Positions 7,984-16,903 are shown, counted from the first letter of the stretch. The stretch: 64,000 nt of DNA from Gemmatimonas sp. (GCF_031426495.1 NZ_JANPLK010000013.1:1-64000), one strand, 5' to 3'. Notes: a model not told the origin generated them from the sequence alone. Program-made: numbers and translations.

Positions 7984-9132
7984 TCAGCGAAAGCGCAGGC
8001 GCACTACGCGCTCGATGCCATCGACATCCGTGGCGACCGCAGTCACCGTGTTGCCGATGATGAACGGGTGCCCGTTATACGTGTCGATCGCGCGTGGCCA
8101 TTCCGCGATGGCAATCAAGCGGCCCGCGGCATCGTACACATCGGCTTCACGCGGGCGACCTTCGGCCACGGCGCGCTCCACCCACAGTCGCCCGTCTTTG
8201 GCGTAGGTCAGTCCAACGATCGGCGCTTTGGTCGCTGGCACACCGAACGGCAGATCCGGCTTCGCCTCCTCAAGCGTGCTGTCGGCCTTGGCGCGTTCCT
8301 TCGCCGACAGCGGCACGGCGGGAATCGTGCGCGCCACGGTCCGCACGCGCTTGCCGCTCGTATCGTAGATGTGCACCTCATAGCGCGAGGTCACCGACTC
8401 CGCACGCACGCCACCCGGGCCGTACGCGCGAATCCATTGCGGTCCGAACGGCTGCCAGTAATACCGTTGCGACGTACCCATCTGATTGCCCTTCGCATCC
8501 TTCTGCACCGTCGTGACCTTGTGCATACCAGCGAACGAGCCCGGTGGAACGGCGAGCGTGTCGCTGCCCGCGATCGCACCGTTGGCGCTGCGCCGCACGC
8601 GTATCGGACGGAAGCTCGCCATTGCCTGGTCGAACCAGATCGTCTCGTCCACCATCGAACCATCAGACTCGAACGTGATTGGCAGCCGACTGCCGCCTGT
8701 GAACGACTGGAGCGGCATGGTCTTCGTACTAACCGCCGGCGTGGCCGTCGCATCGATGCCGAGCATGCGCGCGTTGCCCTCGTCTCGCGCCCAGAGCAGA
8801 CGATCGGGGCCAAAGCCGATTGGTCCGAGCCGTTTGAACTCCAGCGGGCCAGAACCGGAGCGACCGATGCGGGCGATCGATGCGCCCGTTGGCGAGAAGA
8901 CGCGGATCTGCAGATCCTGAGCGTCGGCGACGAACACGCGCCCCGCGGCATCGACGGCCAAGCCGCCAATCCGGCCGAACGTGGCGTCGTCGGCCTCGGC
9001 GCCGCCGATCGTCATCTCGATCGCCCCGTGCCAACGTGGTGGCGCACTCTGCGCATCGACGCGGACGGTGTTGATCAACAATGCCGAGAACAGGGCCAAG
9101 GCGGGAGCGGATACGAAGCGATTGTTGGACAT
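7984..9132 (-). CDS. Secreted six-bladed beta-propeller (NHL/6-bladed) protein
   Basis: 382 aa with an N-terminal signal peptide ending near VDAQS. Propeller-type strands recur: GGLAVDAAGRVFVADAQDLQ, IRVFSPTGASIARIG, PIGFGPDRLLWARDEGNA, VGLTYAKDGRLWVERAV and a final LIAIAEWP. Proteins of this type act as periplasmic or outer-membrane ligand-binding or scaffold proteins, sometimes beside TonB receptors; no catalytic residues are evident. It stands alone between the hypothetical gene at 7905 and the gene ending at 9177. Confidence 0.8.
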   Translation of the reverse strand: MSNNRFVSAPALALFSALLINTVRVDAQSAPPRWHGAIEMTIGGAEADDATFGRIGGLAVDAAGRVFVADAQDLQIRVFSPTGASIARIGRSGSGPLEFKRLGPIGFGPDRLLWARDEGNARMLGIDATATPAVSTKTMPLQSFTGGSRLPITFESDGSMVDETIWFDQAMASFRPIRVRRSANGAIAGSDTLAVPPGSFAGMHKVTTVQKDAKGNQMGTSQRYYWQPFGPQWIRAYGPGGVRAESVTSRYEVHIYDTSGKRVRTVARTIPAVPLSAKERAKADSTLEEAKPDLPFGVPATKAPIVGLTYAKDGRLWVERAVAEGRPREADVYDAAGRLIAIAEWPRAIDTYNGHPFIIGNTVTAVATDVDGIERVVRLRFR

Positions 9133-9176
9133 TGGACCGGATTAAGAACAGCTGAACGCCGCCTGCGACGAAGCCG

Positions 9177-9785
9177 CTATGGTAGCGCGCCGACCGGCGT
9201 GGCCGCAACATGCGGCTCCCACTGCTGGATCGTCACCCGCAGCCGCCACGCCGCATTGTCGGCGGCCGGCGACTCCGGATCGAGCGTGGCCTGCGTGACC
9301 ACAAAACCCGGCAGCGATGCCATCTTGCCGCTGGGGAGGCGCTTGTGCCACGAACCGTCGTTCAACGGTACGTCATCGGTATAACGCCCGTCGGAGGCAC
9401 GACCGTACACACGCATTGGATCGAGTCGCAGGCTGGCCCCGCTGAGGCGACGGTCTACGGTGATCGCCGACAGCCAAGAGCGGCCCGCGTACTCCATGAC
9501 CACGCCGACCTGCACCTGTCGCGTCGTCTCGCGCGAGGCCGTCAGACGCGCAATGAAGTTCGTGGCCACCTGACGGCGCAGGGATGCCAGCACGACCGGC
9601 TGCGTGAGTTGAACGGTACCGTCGTCTCCCGTCACCAGCTCCTCGCCAGCAGACGGCGATTGCCAGTCGGCGGCGGTGCCAAGGATCACGCGAAGCGGCA
9701 CGCCAGTGGCGAGCGACTTGTCGGGATGGAGGACGGTGATCTGCACATCAAGGCTCACCGGTCGTGTAATCGGAATCTGAGTCAC
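9177..9785 (-). CDS. Hypothetical beta-rich protein
   Basis: 202 aa beginning with GTG (MTQIPITRPVSLDVQ), strand-rich, with paired QITVLHPDKSLATGVPLRV and VQVGVVMEYAGRSWLSAI segments suggestive of an immunoglobulin-like or carboxypeptidase-regulatory sandwich. No signal peptide is visible. The longer open frame that continues to 10649 is antisense to the ABC importer and is not coding; the start is placed at 9785 because nothing upstream reads as protein. It is divergent from the importer gene at 9864, sharing a ~78-nt promoter region. Confidence 0.6.
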   Translation of the reverse strand: MTQIPITRPVSLDVQITVLHPDKSLATGVPLRVILGTAADWQSPSAGEELVTGDDGTVQLTQPVVLASLRRQVATNFIARLTASRETTRQVQVGVVMEYAGRSWLSAITVDRRLSGASLRLDPMRVYGRASDGRYTDDVPLNDGSWHKRLPSGKMASLPGFVVTQATLDPESPAADNAAWRLRVTIQQWEPHVAATPVGALP

Positions 9786-9863
9786 AATGAAAGCTACTCG
9801 ACCGCAGGCGGTCGCAGGCGATACTTTGTGCTTGCGCGCACACTTTCCCCACAGCTCGGCTCC

Positions 9864-11360
9864 ATGATCCGATTCGCCACGCGGTTGCTGTCGCTGGCCG
9901 CACTGCTCGTCGGGACTTGGGCGTGCACCAGTCCGCCGGACGCCAGGCCGGTGACTAGACCGCCACTTCGCTGGGGCGGCGATGCGGAAGGTGGCGCGCC
10001 CTTCGTGGAGGCCGATGCGGCTGATCCCACCCGTGTGCGCGGCTTTGACGTCGAGATCGCCGCGATGATCGCGCAGGGCCTCGGGCGCAAACCAGAGTTC
10101 GTGCAGGTCGCCTGGGCATCGATCGAGCAGTCGGTCGCCCGCGGCGACTTCACGATCGGCATGTCCGGTCTCGAAGATCGACCTGCGCTGCACGAACGCT
10201 TTGCCGTATCGCTGCCGTACTACGAGTTCCGTGAAGTACTCGCCGTGCGCGCGGCCGACAGTGCGCGCTTCCACACACTCGCTGACCTGGGTGGTCGTCG
10301 TGTGGCCACGCTTGGCTCCACGATGGCATGGGAGATGGTGCTCGCCGCCAAGATCGCGCACGGCGTGCTGCCGGTGTCGTACGATGACGACGTGCATCCG
10401 TACACGGATCTGGTGAGCGGACGCGTCGATGCCGTGTTGCTCGACCACGTGCTGGCCGAACGCTCGCTGCGCCGGATCGGCGGCTTCGTGATTCAGCCGG
10501 CGGCATTGGCCCGCGGACACTACGTCGCCGTGCTGGCCGCCGGCGACAGTGTGCTTCGCGACTCGGTGAACGCGACGCTGCGGGCTCGCATGCGTGACGG
10601 CGCACTCGAGCGGGTATTCCGGTCGTGGGATGTGTGGAATGCGAGCCAATCCGAGTTTCAGCAGCGGGTGTTACAGGACTCCGTGGCGGCCCGCGACGCG
10701 TCTGCCGCCACACGTGGCACCACCACCTCGATCGCGACCTATCTCCCGGCGCTACTGCGGGCCGCCATGATCACCCTGGCGCTCTCGGTGCTCGCGATGA
10801 CGCTCGCCATCGTGATCGGCATCGGGCTCGCCGCCGGTCGCGTGTACGGATCACGGCCGCTGCGCATCCTGCTCACGGCATACGTGGAAATCATCCGTGG
10901 CACGCCGGTACTCCTGCAGCTGTTTGTGTTGTACTACGGACTATCGGACGTCGTTCGACTCCCCGCCTTCGCCGCCGCCGTGATCGGGCTCGGCCTCAAC
11001 TACGCGGCCTACGAATCCGAGATCTACCGGGCCGCGCTCGAAGCCATCCCCACCCTGCAGCTCGAAGCGGCGCGCACACTGGGTCTCTCCGAGGTGCAGA
11101 TCCTGCGTCTGGTACGCGGGCCACAGGCGCTTCGACTCGCGCTGGCCCCGATGACCAACGATTTCGTCGCATTGCTCAAGGATTCATCGCTGGTCTCGGT
11201 CATCACCGTCGTCGAACTCACCAAGCAAACCGCCATTTACGCGACGAACGCCGGCAGCTGGGCGATCCCCGGCGCGCTGTGCGCCATCGTGTATCTGTCC
11301 ATGTCGCTGCCGTTGTCGCGCATGGCCCGCCGACTCGAGCAGCGGTGGACCCTGTCATGA
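9864..11360 (+). CDS. Polar amino-acid ABC importer, substrate-binding protein fused to permease
   Basis: 498 aa. A lipobox-like GTWAC (Cys21) ends the signal peptide. Residues about 32-265 form a type-2 periplasmic binding domain of the HisJ/GlnH kind (LRWGGDAEGGAPFVEADA, GFDVEIAAMIAQGLGRKP, then FTIGMSGLEDRPAL). Residues about 285-495 form a HisM/GlnP-type permease, with the RGTPVLLQLFVLYYGL segment and the ATPase-contact EAA loop EAARTLGLSEVQ. Fused binding-permease proteins are known in this family and import glutamine, arginine or similar. The ATPase gene follows after 7 nt. A TACTTT box lies 37 nt before the ATG. Confidence 0.9.
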   Translation: MIRFATRLLSLAALLVGTWACTSPPDARPVTRPPLRWGGDAEGGAPFVEADAADPTRVRGFDVEIAAMIAQGLGRKPEFVQVAWASIEQSVARGDFTIGMSGLEDRPALHERFAVSLPYYEFREVLAVRAADSARFHTLADLGGRRVATLGSTMAWEMVLAAKIAHGVLPVSYDDDVHPYTDLVSGRVDAVLLDHVLAERSLRRIGGFVIQPAALARGHYVAVLAAGDSVLRDSVNATLRARMRDGALERVFRSWDVWNASQSEFQQRVLQDSVAARDASAATRGTTTSIATYLPALLRAAMITLALSVLAMTLAIVIGIGLAAGRVYGSRPLRILLTAYVEIIRGTPVLLQLFVLYYGLSDVVRLPAFAAAVIGLGLNYAAYESEIYRAALEAIPTLQLEAARTLGLSEVQILRLVRGPQALRLALAPMTNDFVALLKDSSLVSVITVVELTKQTAIYATNAGSWAIPGALCAIVYLSMSLPLSRMARRLEQRWTLS

Positions 11361-11367
11361 CGCCATC

Positions 11368-12072
11368 ATGAGCCACGACGCCGCATTGCGTGTACGCGCG
11401 CTGCACGCCGCCCGTGGCGAACAGGCCATCCTGCGCGGACTCGACCTCGACGTCGCCGCCGGAGAAGTGTGCGCGGTCATGGGCGTGTCGGGTGCCGGGA
11501 AGACCACGGTGTTGCGAGTCGTCGCCGCGCTGCAGCCGTTCTCCGCAGGCACCGTAGAGATTGGAAGCGTCGCGCTCCAACCCGGCGCCCTACCGCCAGA
11601 GTCGCGGCTCCGCGCGCTGCGTCGTCGCGTGGGCGTTGTCTTCCAGAGCCACGCGCTATTCGAGCATCTCACGGCGATCGAGAACGTGATGCTGGCGCCG
11701 ATCCACGCGCTCGGACAATCGCGCGCCGAGGCCAAGGACACGGCCACGCGCTTGCTCGAATCGCTCGGCGTGTCCGCACGCGCGCACGCGTATCCACGGC
11801 AACTCTCGGGCGGCGAAGCACAACGCGTAGCGATCGCCCGAGCGCTCGCCCCCGATCCACAGTTGCTCCTGATGGACGAGCCCACGTCCGCCCTCGATCC
11901 CGCCCGCCGCGCGGCGCTCGGCGAGTCGGTTCGTGCGCTCGCCGCTCAAGCGCGCGGCTTGCTGATCGTGACGCATGACGCCGAGTTCGCGCGTAGCTTC
12001 GCCGATCGTGTCGTGGTGCTGTCGCACGGCACCATCGCCGAACAGGGTCCGGCGCGCGAGGTGCTCCCGTAG
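11368..12072 (+). CDS. Amino-acid ABC importer ATP-binding protein
   Basis: 234 aa, GlnQ/HisP-like. All ATPase motifs are present: Walker A GVSGAGKTT, Q-loop VFQSHALFEHLTAIEN, signature LSGGEAQR, Walker B LLLMDEPTSALDP and switch His in VTHDAEF. It should energise the fused binding-permease protein encoded just upstream. The 7-nt gap, with the earlier stop inside the same leader, indicates co-translation in one operon. Length is normal for the family. Confidence 0.92.
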   Translation: MSHDAALRVRALHAARGEQAILRGLDLDVAAGEVCAVMGVSGAGKTTVLRVVAALQPFSAGTVEIGSVALQPGALPPESRLRALRRRVGVVFQSHALFEHLTAIENVMLAPIHALGQSRAEAKDTATRLLESLGVSARAHAYPRQLSGGEAQRVAIARALAPDPQLLLMDEPTSALDPARRAALGESVRALAAQARGLLIVTHDAEFARSFADRVVVLSHGTIAEQGPAREVLP

Positions 12073-12180
12073 CGCACAGTCGGGCATGCTTGCGTTTCGG
12101 CAAGATTGGTGCGTGTTCCGTTGAGTGGGCAGGCTATGCACCACGTCTTTTCTTCAAATTCAGTAGAGGTACGGCATATC

Positions 12181-12672
12181 ATGTCAACCATGATTCGCAC
12201 ACGCATGCGCACACGCGGCTTCATCTCCGCTGTCACGCTTTCTGTCGCCTTGGCACTCACCGCCTGCGCGCCGAAAGATGCCGACATCAAGGCCGCCGCG
12301 GATACGGCGATCGTCGGCGTATCCGGCGTGTCGGTCGCGGTGACCAACGGCGTCGCCACGATTTCCGGCCAGTTCGCCGACGAAGCAACACGCACATCGA
12401 CCACCGCCAAGGTGGCAGCGGTGAAGGGCGTCAAGTCGGTGGCCGACAGCTCCACCATCGCGCCGCCGCCGGTTGTGATTTCGCCCGACGATGCGCTGCT
12501 GACCAGTGTCGCCGCCGCCCTCGCCGCGTTCCCGACGCTCTCGGCGACGGTCAGCGACGGTGTGGTGACGCTGAACGGCGAGATCAAGCGATCTGATCTG
12601 CCTATGGCGATGCAGGCCCTCTCCGCGCTCAACCCGAAGAAGATCGACAACAAGGCCACGGTGAAGAAATGA
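12181..12672 (+). CDS. BON-domain lipoprotein
   Basis: 163 aa. The signal peptide ends in LTAC, giving a lipidated Cys. Two BON-like repeats follow: one with VSVAVTNGVATISGQFADE and KVAAVKGVKSVADSSTI, the second with LSATVSDGVVTLNGEIKRSD and a C-terminal partial repeat. BON domains (as in OsmY) bind phospholipid surfaces and stabilise the envelope under stress. The start at 12181 is preferred over an earlier in-frame GTG, since it gives a clean signal peptide. Its stop overlaps the next ATG (ATGA), so the two proteins are probably produced together. Confidence 0.8.
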   Translation: MSTMIRTRMRTRGFISAVTLSVALALTACAPKDADIKAAADTAIVGVSGVSVAVTNGVATISGQFADEATRTSTTAKVAAVKGVKSVADSSTIAPPPVVISPDDALLTSVAAALAAFPTLSATVSDGVVTLNGEIKRSDLPMAMQALSALNPKKIDNKATVKK

Positions 12673-13088
12673 CCCTCGAAGCCAAGTACGCAGAGCTCAT
12701 CAACGCCGTGAATAGCGGTGGCGCGACGAACGTCGCCGTGCGGACACAGGACAACGTGCTCTACATCGATGGCGTCGTTCCGACCGGCGAGGCGAAAGAC
12801 GCGGCGTGGGGGATCTACGACACGATCGACCCCGACTTTCGCAGTGGTGATCTCGTGCTCAACCTCGACGTGTCACCCGCCGCACCGTCCACGCGGCTCA
12901 AGGTCACGACGGAGAGCTCAAACCTGAACATCCGCAAAGGACCAGGCACCGATCAGCCGATCATCGGCAAAGCGGCGCACCATTCCGAAGTGACGTTGCT
13001 TAGCAAGTACAATGGCGAATGGGCGCTCGTCCGCTCAGCGAACGGTGAAGAAGGGTACTGCTCGCTGAAATACCTGACGGCGATCTAG
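12669..13088 (+). CDS. BON-like plus bacterial SH3 (SH3b) domain protein
   Basis: 139 aa. The first half (AELINAVNSGGATNVAVRT, LYIDGVVPTGEAKDAAW) looks like a BON-related fold; the second half (LKVTTESSNLNIRKGPGTDQ, then GEWALVRSANGEEGYC) is a classic SH3b domain that usually binds peptidoglycan. No signal peptide is visible even though SH3b proteins normally act outside, so it may be cytosolic or exported with its lipoprotein partner. The ATG overlaps the upstream BON lipoprotein stop. The stop TAG shares the palindrome CTAG with the convergent lipoprotein gene. Confidence 0.78.
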   Translation: MTLEAKYAELINAVNSGGATNVAVRTQDNVLYIDGVVPTGEAKDAAWGIYDTIDPDFRSGDLVLNLDVSPAAPSTRLKVTTESSNLNIRKGPGTDQPIIGKAAHHSEVTLLSKYNGEWALVRSANGEEGYCSLKYLTAI

Positions 13089-13381
13089 TCGCGCATGGGG
13101 ACTGCCGCCGGCTGCCGTCGTGGCGTCGGCGGCATTCCCGGTCGGATCCGTGTGCTGTTGGGATCACTCTCATTCCACACGCAACGATGCCGATCGCCTG
13201 GCGCCACGCGATTGAATACCGCTTCGCTCACCACGCAGGTGGAACGGTCGCCGGCCACGAGCAGGTTCGTTCCCTGTTTCTCCATCACCGGCTTCGACGC
13301 GTACACCGTCCTGCCCCCCAGTGGGATGCACGAGGCGGTGCAGAGCACGACAAGCAAACCAAGCACCGTCCTTGCGCGCAT
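13085..13381 (-). CDS. Small lipoprotein of unknown function
   Basis: 98 aa with a signal peptide and lipobox TASC. The mature part contains three further cysteines and a Pro/Arg-rich tail (IRPGMPPTPRRQPAAVPM). No family recognised. The start was set at 13381 because upstream codons are Arg-rich and unlike a signal. Its TAG stop and that of the convergent SH3b gene both lie in the CTAG at 13085-13088. Confidence 0.6.
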   Translation of the reverse strand: MRARTVLGLLVVLCTASCIPLGGRTVYASKPVMEKQGTNLLVAGDRSTCVVSEAVFNRVAPGDRHRCVWNESDPNSTRIRPGMPPTPRRQPAAVPMRD

Positions 13382-13400
13382 TCTCACGCTCCGGGTCGCG

Positions 13401-13805
13401 TCACGATTCGCGCGGCGCCGTGAATCCCTGCACCAGCGCACCGAGCGCAATACCACCGATCGCATACCCCAATTCCCAGCTACCGGCGCCAAGCCCCGCG
13501 ATCGCCGGTCCCGGACACACGCCGGTGATGCCCCATCCGATGCCGAAGATCGCCGCGCCGATGATCGTCGATCGATCCATCACCGACTCGTGCGCGCCGA
13601 ACGTGCCGCCCAACAGCGGCCGCCGCAACAGCTGCGGTACGAAGCGATAGGCCAGGAACGTGACCACCACCGCACCGCCCAGCACCAGCATCAGTCCCAT
13701 GTCCTGAAAACGGAGGAAGCTGAGCACGACGCGCGGTTGAATCATCGTGGAAAACGCGAGGCCGAATCCGAAGAGGGCACCGGCGCCGAGCGCAGACTTG
13801 AGCAT
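13401..13805 (-). CDS. YeeE/YedE (DUF6691-type) membrane protein
   Basis: 134 aa with four predicted membrane segments. Motifs GAGALFGFGLAFSTMIQPRV and GIGWGITGVCPGPAIAGLG fit the short YeeE-like half-transporters of the sulfur-transport family; the Cys in GVCPGPA is the conserved residue. These proteins move thiosulfate or other sulfur species across the inner membrane. The start at 13805 lies 4 nt after the stop of the sister gene, so they form an operon and probably one complex. Confidence 0.85.
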   Translation of the reverse strand: MLKSALGAGALFGFGLAFSTMIQPRVVLSFLRFQDMGLMLVLGGAVVVTFLAYRFVPQLLRRPLLGGTFGAHESVMDRSTIIGAAIFGIGWGITGVCPGPAIAGLGAGSWELGYAIGGIALGALVQGFTAPRES

Positions 13806-13809
13806 CGTG

Positions 13810-14274
13810 TCAGCTCCCACCAAGGCGCGCCATGGCATTCGCCGTGATGAACGCCGTCGCCATGAACGTCAGGACCGCCAGCAAGGACGGCAGCTTGAGC
13901 GACGCCAGGCCGCAGATGCCATGCCCCGACGTACAGCCGCGTGACAACCGCGCGCCGTACCCTACCAGCACACCGCCGATCGCGAGCTGCCAGGGCGGAA
14001 TCGACACCGCCACGCGCTCTCCGTGTCCGAGCAGCAGCCACCACACGAACGCGCCGACGATCAGCCCCGCCGCGTACGCCAGACGCCACGCTCGGCTGTT
14101 CACCAAGCGGGGCTGCTGAAAGAACGGCCGCCGTACGACGTATGACCACGTCGACGAATACACGGAGCTCATTCCGCCGATCAGGCCGGTCAGCGCGAAC
14201 AGCACGCTGACCCCGAGACCGATGGTGAGGCCACCAGCGAGATAGTGGGTCCAGCCCTGCGGAAACGGTGTCAT
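13810..14274 (-). CDS. YeeE/YedE family membrane protein
   Basis: 154 aa with four membrane segments and the family signature GYGARLSRGCTSGHGICG, in which the Cys and His are conserved in YeeE/YedE transporters. Together with the smaller partner downstream it should make a two-subunit thiosulfate/sulfide-type permease. No sulfurtransferase or rhodanese gene is next to it here. Start at the ATG 14274; a TTG three codons upstream is less likely. Confidence 0.87.
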   Translation of the reverse strand: MTPFPQGWTHYLAGGLTIGLGVSVLFALTGLIGGMSSVYSSTWSYVVRRPFFQQPRLVNSRAWRLAYAAGLIVGAFVWWLLLGHGERVAVSIPPWQLAIGGVLVGYGARLSRGCTSGHGICGLASLKLPSLLAVLTFMATAFITANAMARLGGS

Positions 14275-14396
14275 GGTAGCCAAGTGCTCTGGGCGGAAGC
14301 GGGAAGAGATGGCGTGTTGGCAGCGGTGACGCTACACTCGGGCAGCGGACGCCAGGCCGCCGAGTGAACGCCTACGACTCCTACCGAGTGCCGATC

Positions 14397-15302
14397 ATGG
14401 GATGGTTCTCACGCACACCGAAGATCAGCAAGCCCGTTCCGGTGTTTCATGCCGCGGCGCCAGTCCGCTACCCGAACACGATGATCGAGATTCGCCCGTC
14501 CGCGCAAACCTTGCCGGGCGGCGGAAACTATACCGATACCGTCTACCGGCACCTCATGGAGATCGAATCCACGACGGTCGGCGCGGCCCTGTTTGCGGAA
14601 CTCGCACGACTCGGGAAAACGCAAACCATTCTGTATGCCGGACCGAACAGTAATCAGGCTGCAGGCGGACTCGGCGGTTACAAGAAGCTGCGAAAGGCGC
14701 ACGACCAAGGGGACAAGGTCGCATTCGCGGCCGAACTGGCGGCGACGTTGCTGGCCTGTCCGCACGACAAGCAGTGGCTCGCCAGGCAGCTCTACGAGAC
14801 CCCGATCCATACGTGGACCGGAGCGGTTTTACCAAGTCCGTTCCGCAATCCGAGGCGTGTCGCGCCGCCGGTCTTGCCGGGCGGGGCGAAGCCGGTGCCG
14901 CCCACCCCGATCCAGCTCGCCGTCGCGAACATCGACTCGTGGCTCGCTGGGACGACGATTCCGGACGTGGATCAGATGGACGTCCTGGCGACCGTATTGC
15001 AGACGTGGCTGCGCTCCGGCAACGGCTGCGGCACGCGCATCAATTATGATCCGCACAAGGATTCGGCCGGCGGTCTGCCCCGTCCGCCGCACGCCGCCCT
15101 CTTTCACGAGCTCGTGCACGCATACTACAACGCGTGCGGCGACCAACTCGGTCGCGAAGACAGCTCGATCGAGTCCGCTGGCGGCCGACTCTTCGAACTG
15201 ATGTCCGTCGGGCTGGTACCATTCGATACCCGGCCATTCACCGAAAACAAGTTCCGCGCGGAATGGCCCGGTGGCTGCGCCCCACGCGCCAAGTACCCCT
15301 GA
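14397..15302 (+). CDS. M91-like (NleD/EspD-type) zinc metallopeptidase
   Basis: About 301 aa. The C-terminal domain carries FHELVHAYYNACGDQ (HExxH, positions 15107-15121), a downstream Glu in LFELMSVGL and the motif FTENKFRAEWPG, all typical of peptidase family M91 whose best-known member is the type III effector NleD. Before this is INYDPHKDSAGGLPRPPHAA, matching the family's substrate-cleft lead-in. The N-terminal ~150 residues are unassigned. No signal peptide is visible and no secretion-system gene is nearby. ATG 14397 is chosen, but GTG 14364 would add 11 residues. Confidence 0.72.
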   Translation: MGWFSRTPKISKPVPVFHAAAPVRYPNTMIEIRPSAQTLPGGGNYTDTVYRHLMEIESTTVGAALFAELARLGKTQTILYAGPNSNQAAGGLGGYKKLRKAHDQGDKVAFAAELAATLLACPHDKQWLARQLYETPIHTWTGAVLPSPFRNPRRVAPPVLPGGAKPVPPTPIQLAVANIDSWLAGTTIPDVDQMDVLATVLQTWLRSGNGCGTRINYDPHKDSAGGLPRPPHAALFHELVHAYYNACGDQLGREDSSIESAGGRLFELMSVGLVPFDTRPFTENKFRAEWPGGCAPRAKYP

Positions 15303-15316
15303 CACAGGATCGGCGA

Positions 15317-16762
15317 ATGCGACGTCGACGAGGAGTGCTGACCGTACGCTCGGCGCTCTTTGCCGCGATGTGCGCGGCGCTGTACACCGCGACGGCGGCG
15401 GCGCAAAGCACGGTACCGACTCGGCCGGACAGCACAACGTCGAGTCGGGCGACCGTGTACGGCATCGTGAACGACAGCATCGCCGCTCGTCCACTTGCCG
15501 GCGCCGTTGTTCAACTCGTGACCACTGACACGCTCGCCAACTTCGGACGCACGATCGTCTCCGACTCCACGGGTCGATTCACCTTCGACGACGTGCCGGC
15601 CGGACGCTACACGCTCGGATTTTTCCATCCGATGCTCGACTCGGTCGGACTCGACCCGATGCTACGTAGCGTCGCCGTAACCGGCGTGGGCGCCGTCCGC
15701 GCCGATCTGGCCGTGCCCTCGCCCGCGACGCTACGGACCGCCATCTGCGGCGCGCCGAACGCGCAGGGCACCGGTGGCGTGTTGATCGGCTCCGTGCACG
15801 CGGCGCTCGGACGTGCACCGGCCGCCGGCGTGACGGTGATCGCCGAGTGGATCGAACTCACGTTTGGCGCAGGGGGCATGACGCGACGCATGCCACGCCG
15901 CACGGCGATCACCCGCGAAAACGGCTGGTTCTCCCTCTGCAACGTGCCGGGCCCTGGCCTGCTGATGCTCATGGCCACGCGCGGGGCCGACAGCACCGCG
16001 ATGGTCGAAGTGCAGATGCCTGCCGCCGGCTTTCAGCGGCGTGAGTTGTACCTCGGTCCCGCCCGCGTGGCCGCCGGTGCCGACAGCACGCGCCGCGTGC
16101 ATGTGGGGGAGGGTCGCTTGAGCGGAATCGTGGGTACCACGACCGACGGCCGTCCGCTGTCCGGCGCGCAAATCAGTATCGTCGACGGGCCGCAGACGCG
16201 TTCCAACGCCCGCGGCGAGTGGACACTCACCGACGCGCCACCGGGCACGCGCATGCTGGAAGTCCGCGCCGTGGGCTACTATCCCGAGCGCCGCGCGGTG
16301 GACATCGTCGATAGCGTGGCGCCGCTGCGTGTCGCTCTGGCGACCTTCAAGTCGGTGCTCGACACCATGAAGATCAGCGCCGCGCGTACCGTCGACCAGA
16401 ATCTGGTCGGCTTTCAGGAGCGTCGCCGCTCGAGCATGGGCCGCTTTCTCACGCCCCGTGACATCGCCGTGCGGCAGCCCTTTACCACGTCGGAGATTTT
16501 CCGCGCGGTCCCCGGACTCTTTCTCGACCGTACGATGGACGCCGAGGAGAAGGTGATGATGCGCGGCCTGTTCGCAGATCGCTGCGAACCCGCGATCTAC
16601 ATCAACGGCCAGTGGATGAACGCCCTCACCTCAGGCGACCTGGACGGCTTCATCCGGCCGAATGACATCGCGGGTATCGAGGTGTATGCGGCCGGTCAGG
16701 TTCCGGCGCAATTCCAACCCGGACTTGGGGGGTGTGGGAGCTTGGTGTTCTGGACGAAGTAG
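15317..16762 (+). CDS. Carboxypeptidase-regulatory-like / TonB plug-domain protein
   Basis: 481 aa with a signal peptide ending in AAAQ. Residues about 40-110 (GRFTFDDVPAGRYTLGFF) and about 245-330 (GRLSGIVGTTTDGRPLSGAQ, EWTLTDAPPGTRMLEVRA) are carboxypeptidase-regulatory-like beta-sandwiches. The C-terminal ~100 residues (SEIFRAVPGLFLDRT, then IYINGQWMNALTSGD, IEVYAAGQVPAQF) match a TonB-receptor plug domain. The barrel that normally follows is absent, so this is a plug-only outer-membrane or periplasmic protein. Such plug-only proteins are common in this group, and their role is unknown. Confidence 0.82.
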   Translation: MRRRRGVLTVRSALFAAMCAALYTATAAAQSTVPTRPDSTTSSRATVYGIVNDSIAARPLAGAVVQLVTTDTLANFGRTIVSDSTGRFTFDDVPAGRYTLGFFHPMLDSVGLDPMLRSVAVTGVGAVRADLAVPSPATLRTAICGAPNAQGTGGVLIGSVHAALGRAPAAGVTVIAEWIELTFGAGGMTRRMPRRTAITRENGWFSLCNVPGPGLLMLMATRGADSTAMVEVQMPAAGFQRRELYLGPARVAAGADSTRRVHVGEGRLSGIVGTTTDGRPLSGAQISIVDGPQTRSNARGEWTLTDAPPGTRMLEVRAVGYYPERRAVDIVDSVAPLRVALATFKSVLDTMKISAARTVDQNLVGFQERRRSSMGRFLTPRDIAVRQPFTTSEIFRAVPGLFLDRTMDAEEKVMMRGLFADRCEPAIYINGQWMNALTSGDLDGFIRPNDIAGIEVYAAGQVPAQFQPGLGGCGSLVFWTK

Positions 16763-16903
16763 AGGCCGGTCAACCAGCCTCTAGCGCAGGACGCGCGAAA
16801 AAATTACCATCGCGTTCAGTAGTTCGGTGCGGTACGCGAAAGCCGCCTTCTTCTTCGGGTCGAGAAGCCGTTGACGCTCCGCGCTGCCCACTCATCGCTG
16901 CGA

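Noticed and set aside
7291..9384. A 697-codon plus-strand open frame
   Set aside because: It spans four minus-strand genes or parts of them (the DUF6174 lipoprotein, the hypothetical, the propeller protein and the 9177-9785 gene) and its translation is Arg/His-rich with no fold; a GC-driven shadow frame.
9786..10649. Upstream extension of the minus-strand hypothetical gene
   Set aside because: Antisense to the fused ABC importer, whose domain motifs are unmistakable on the plus strand.
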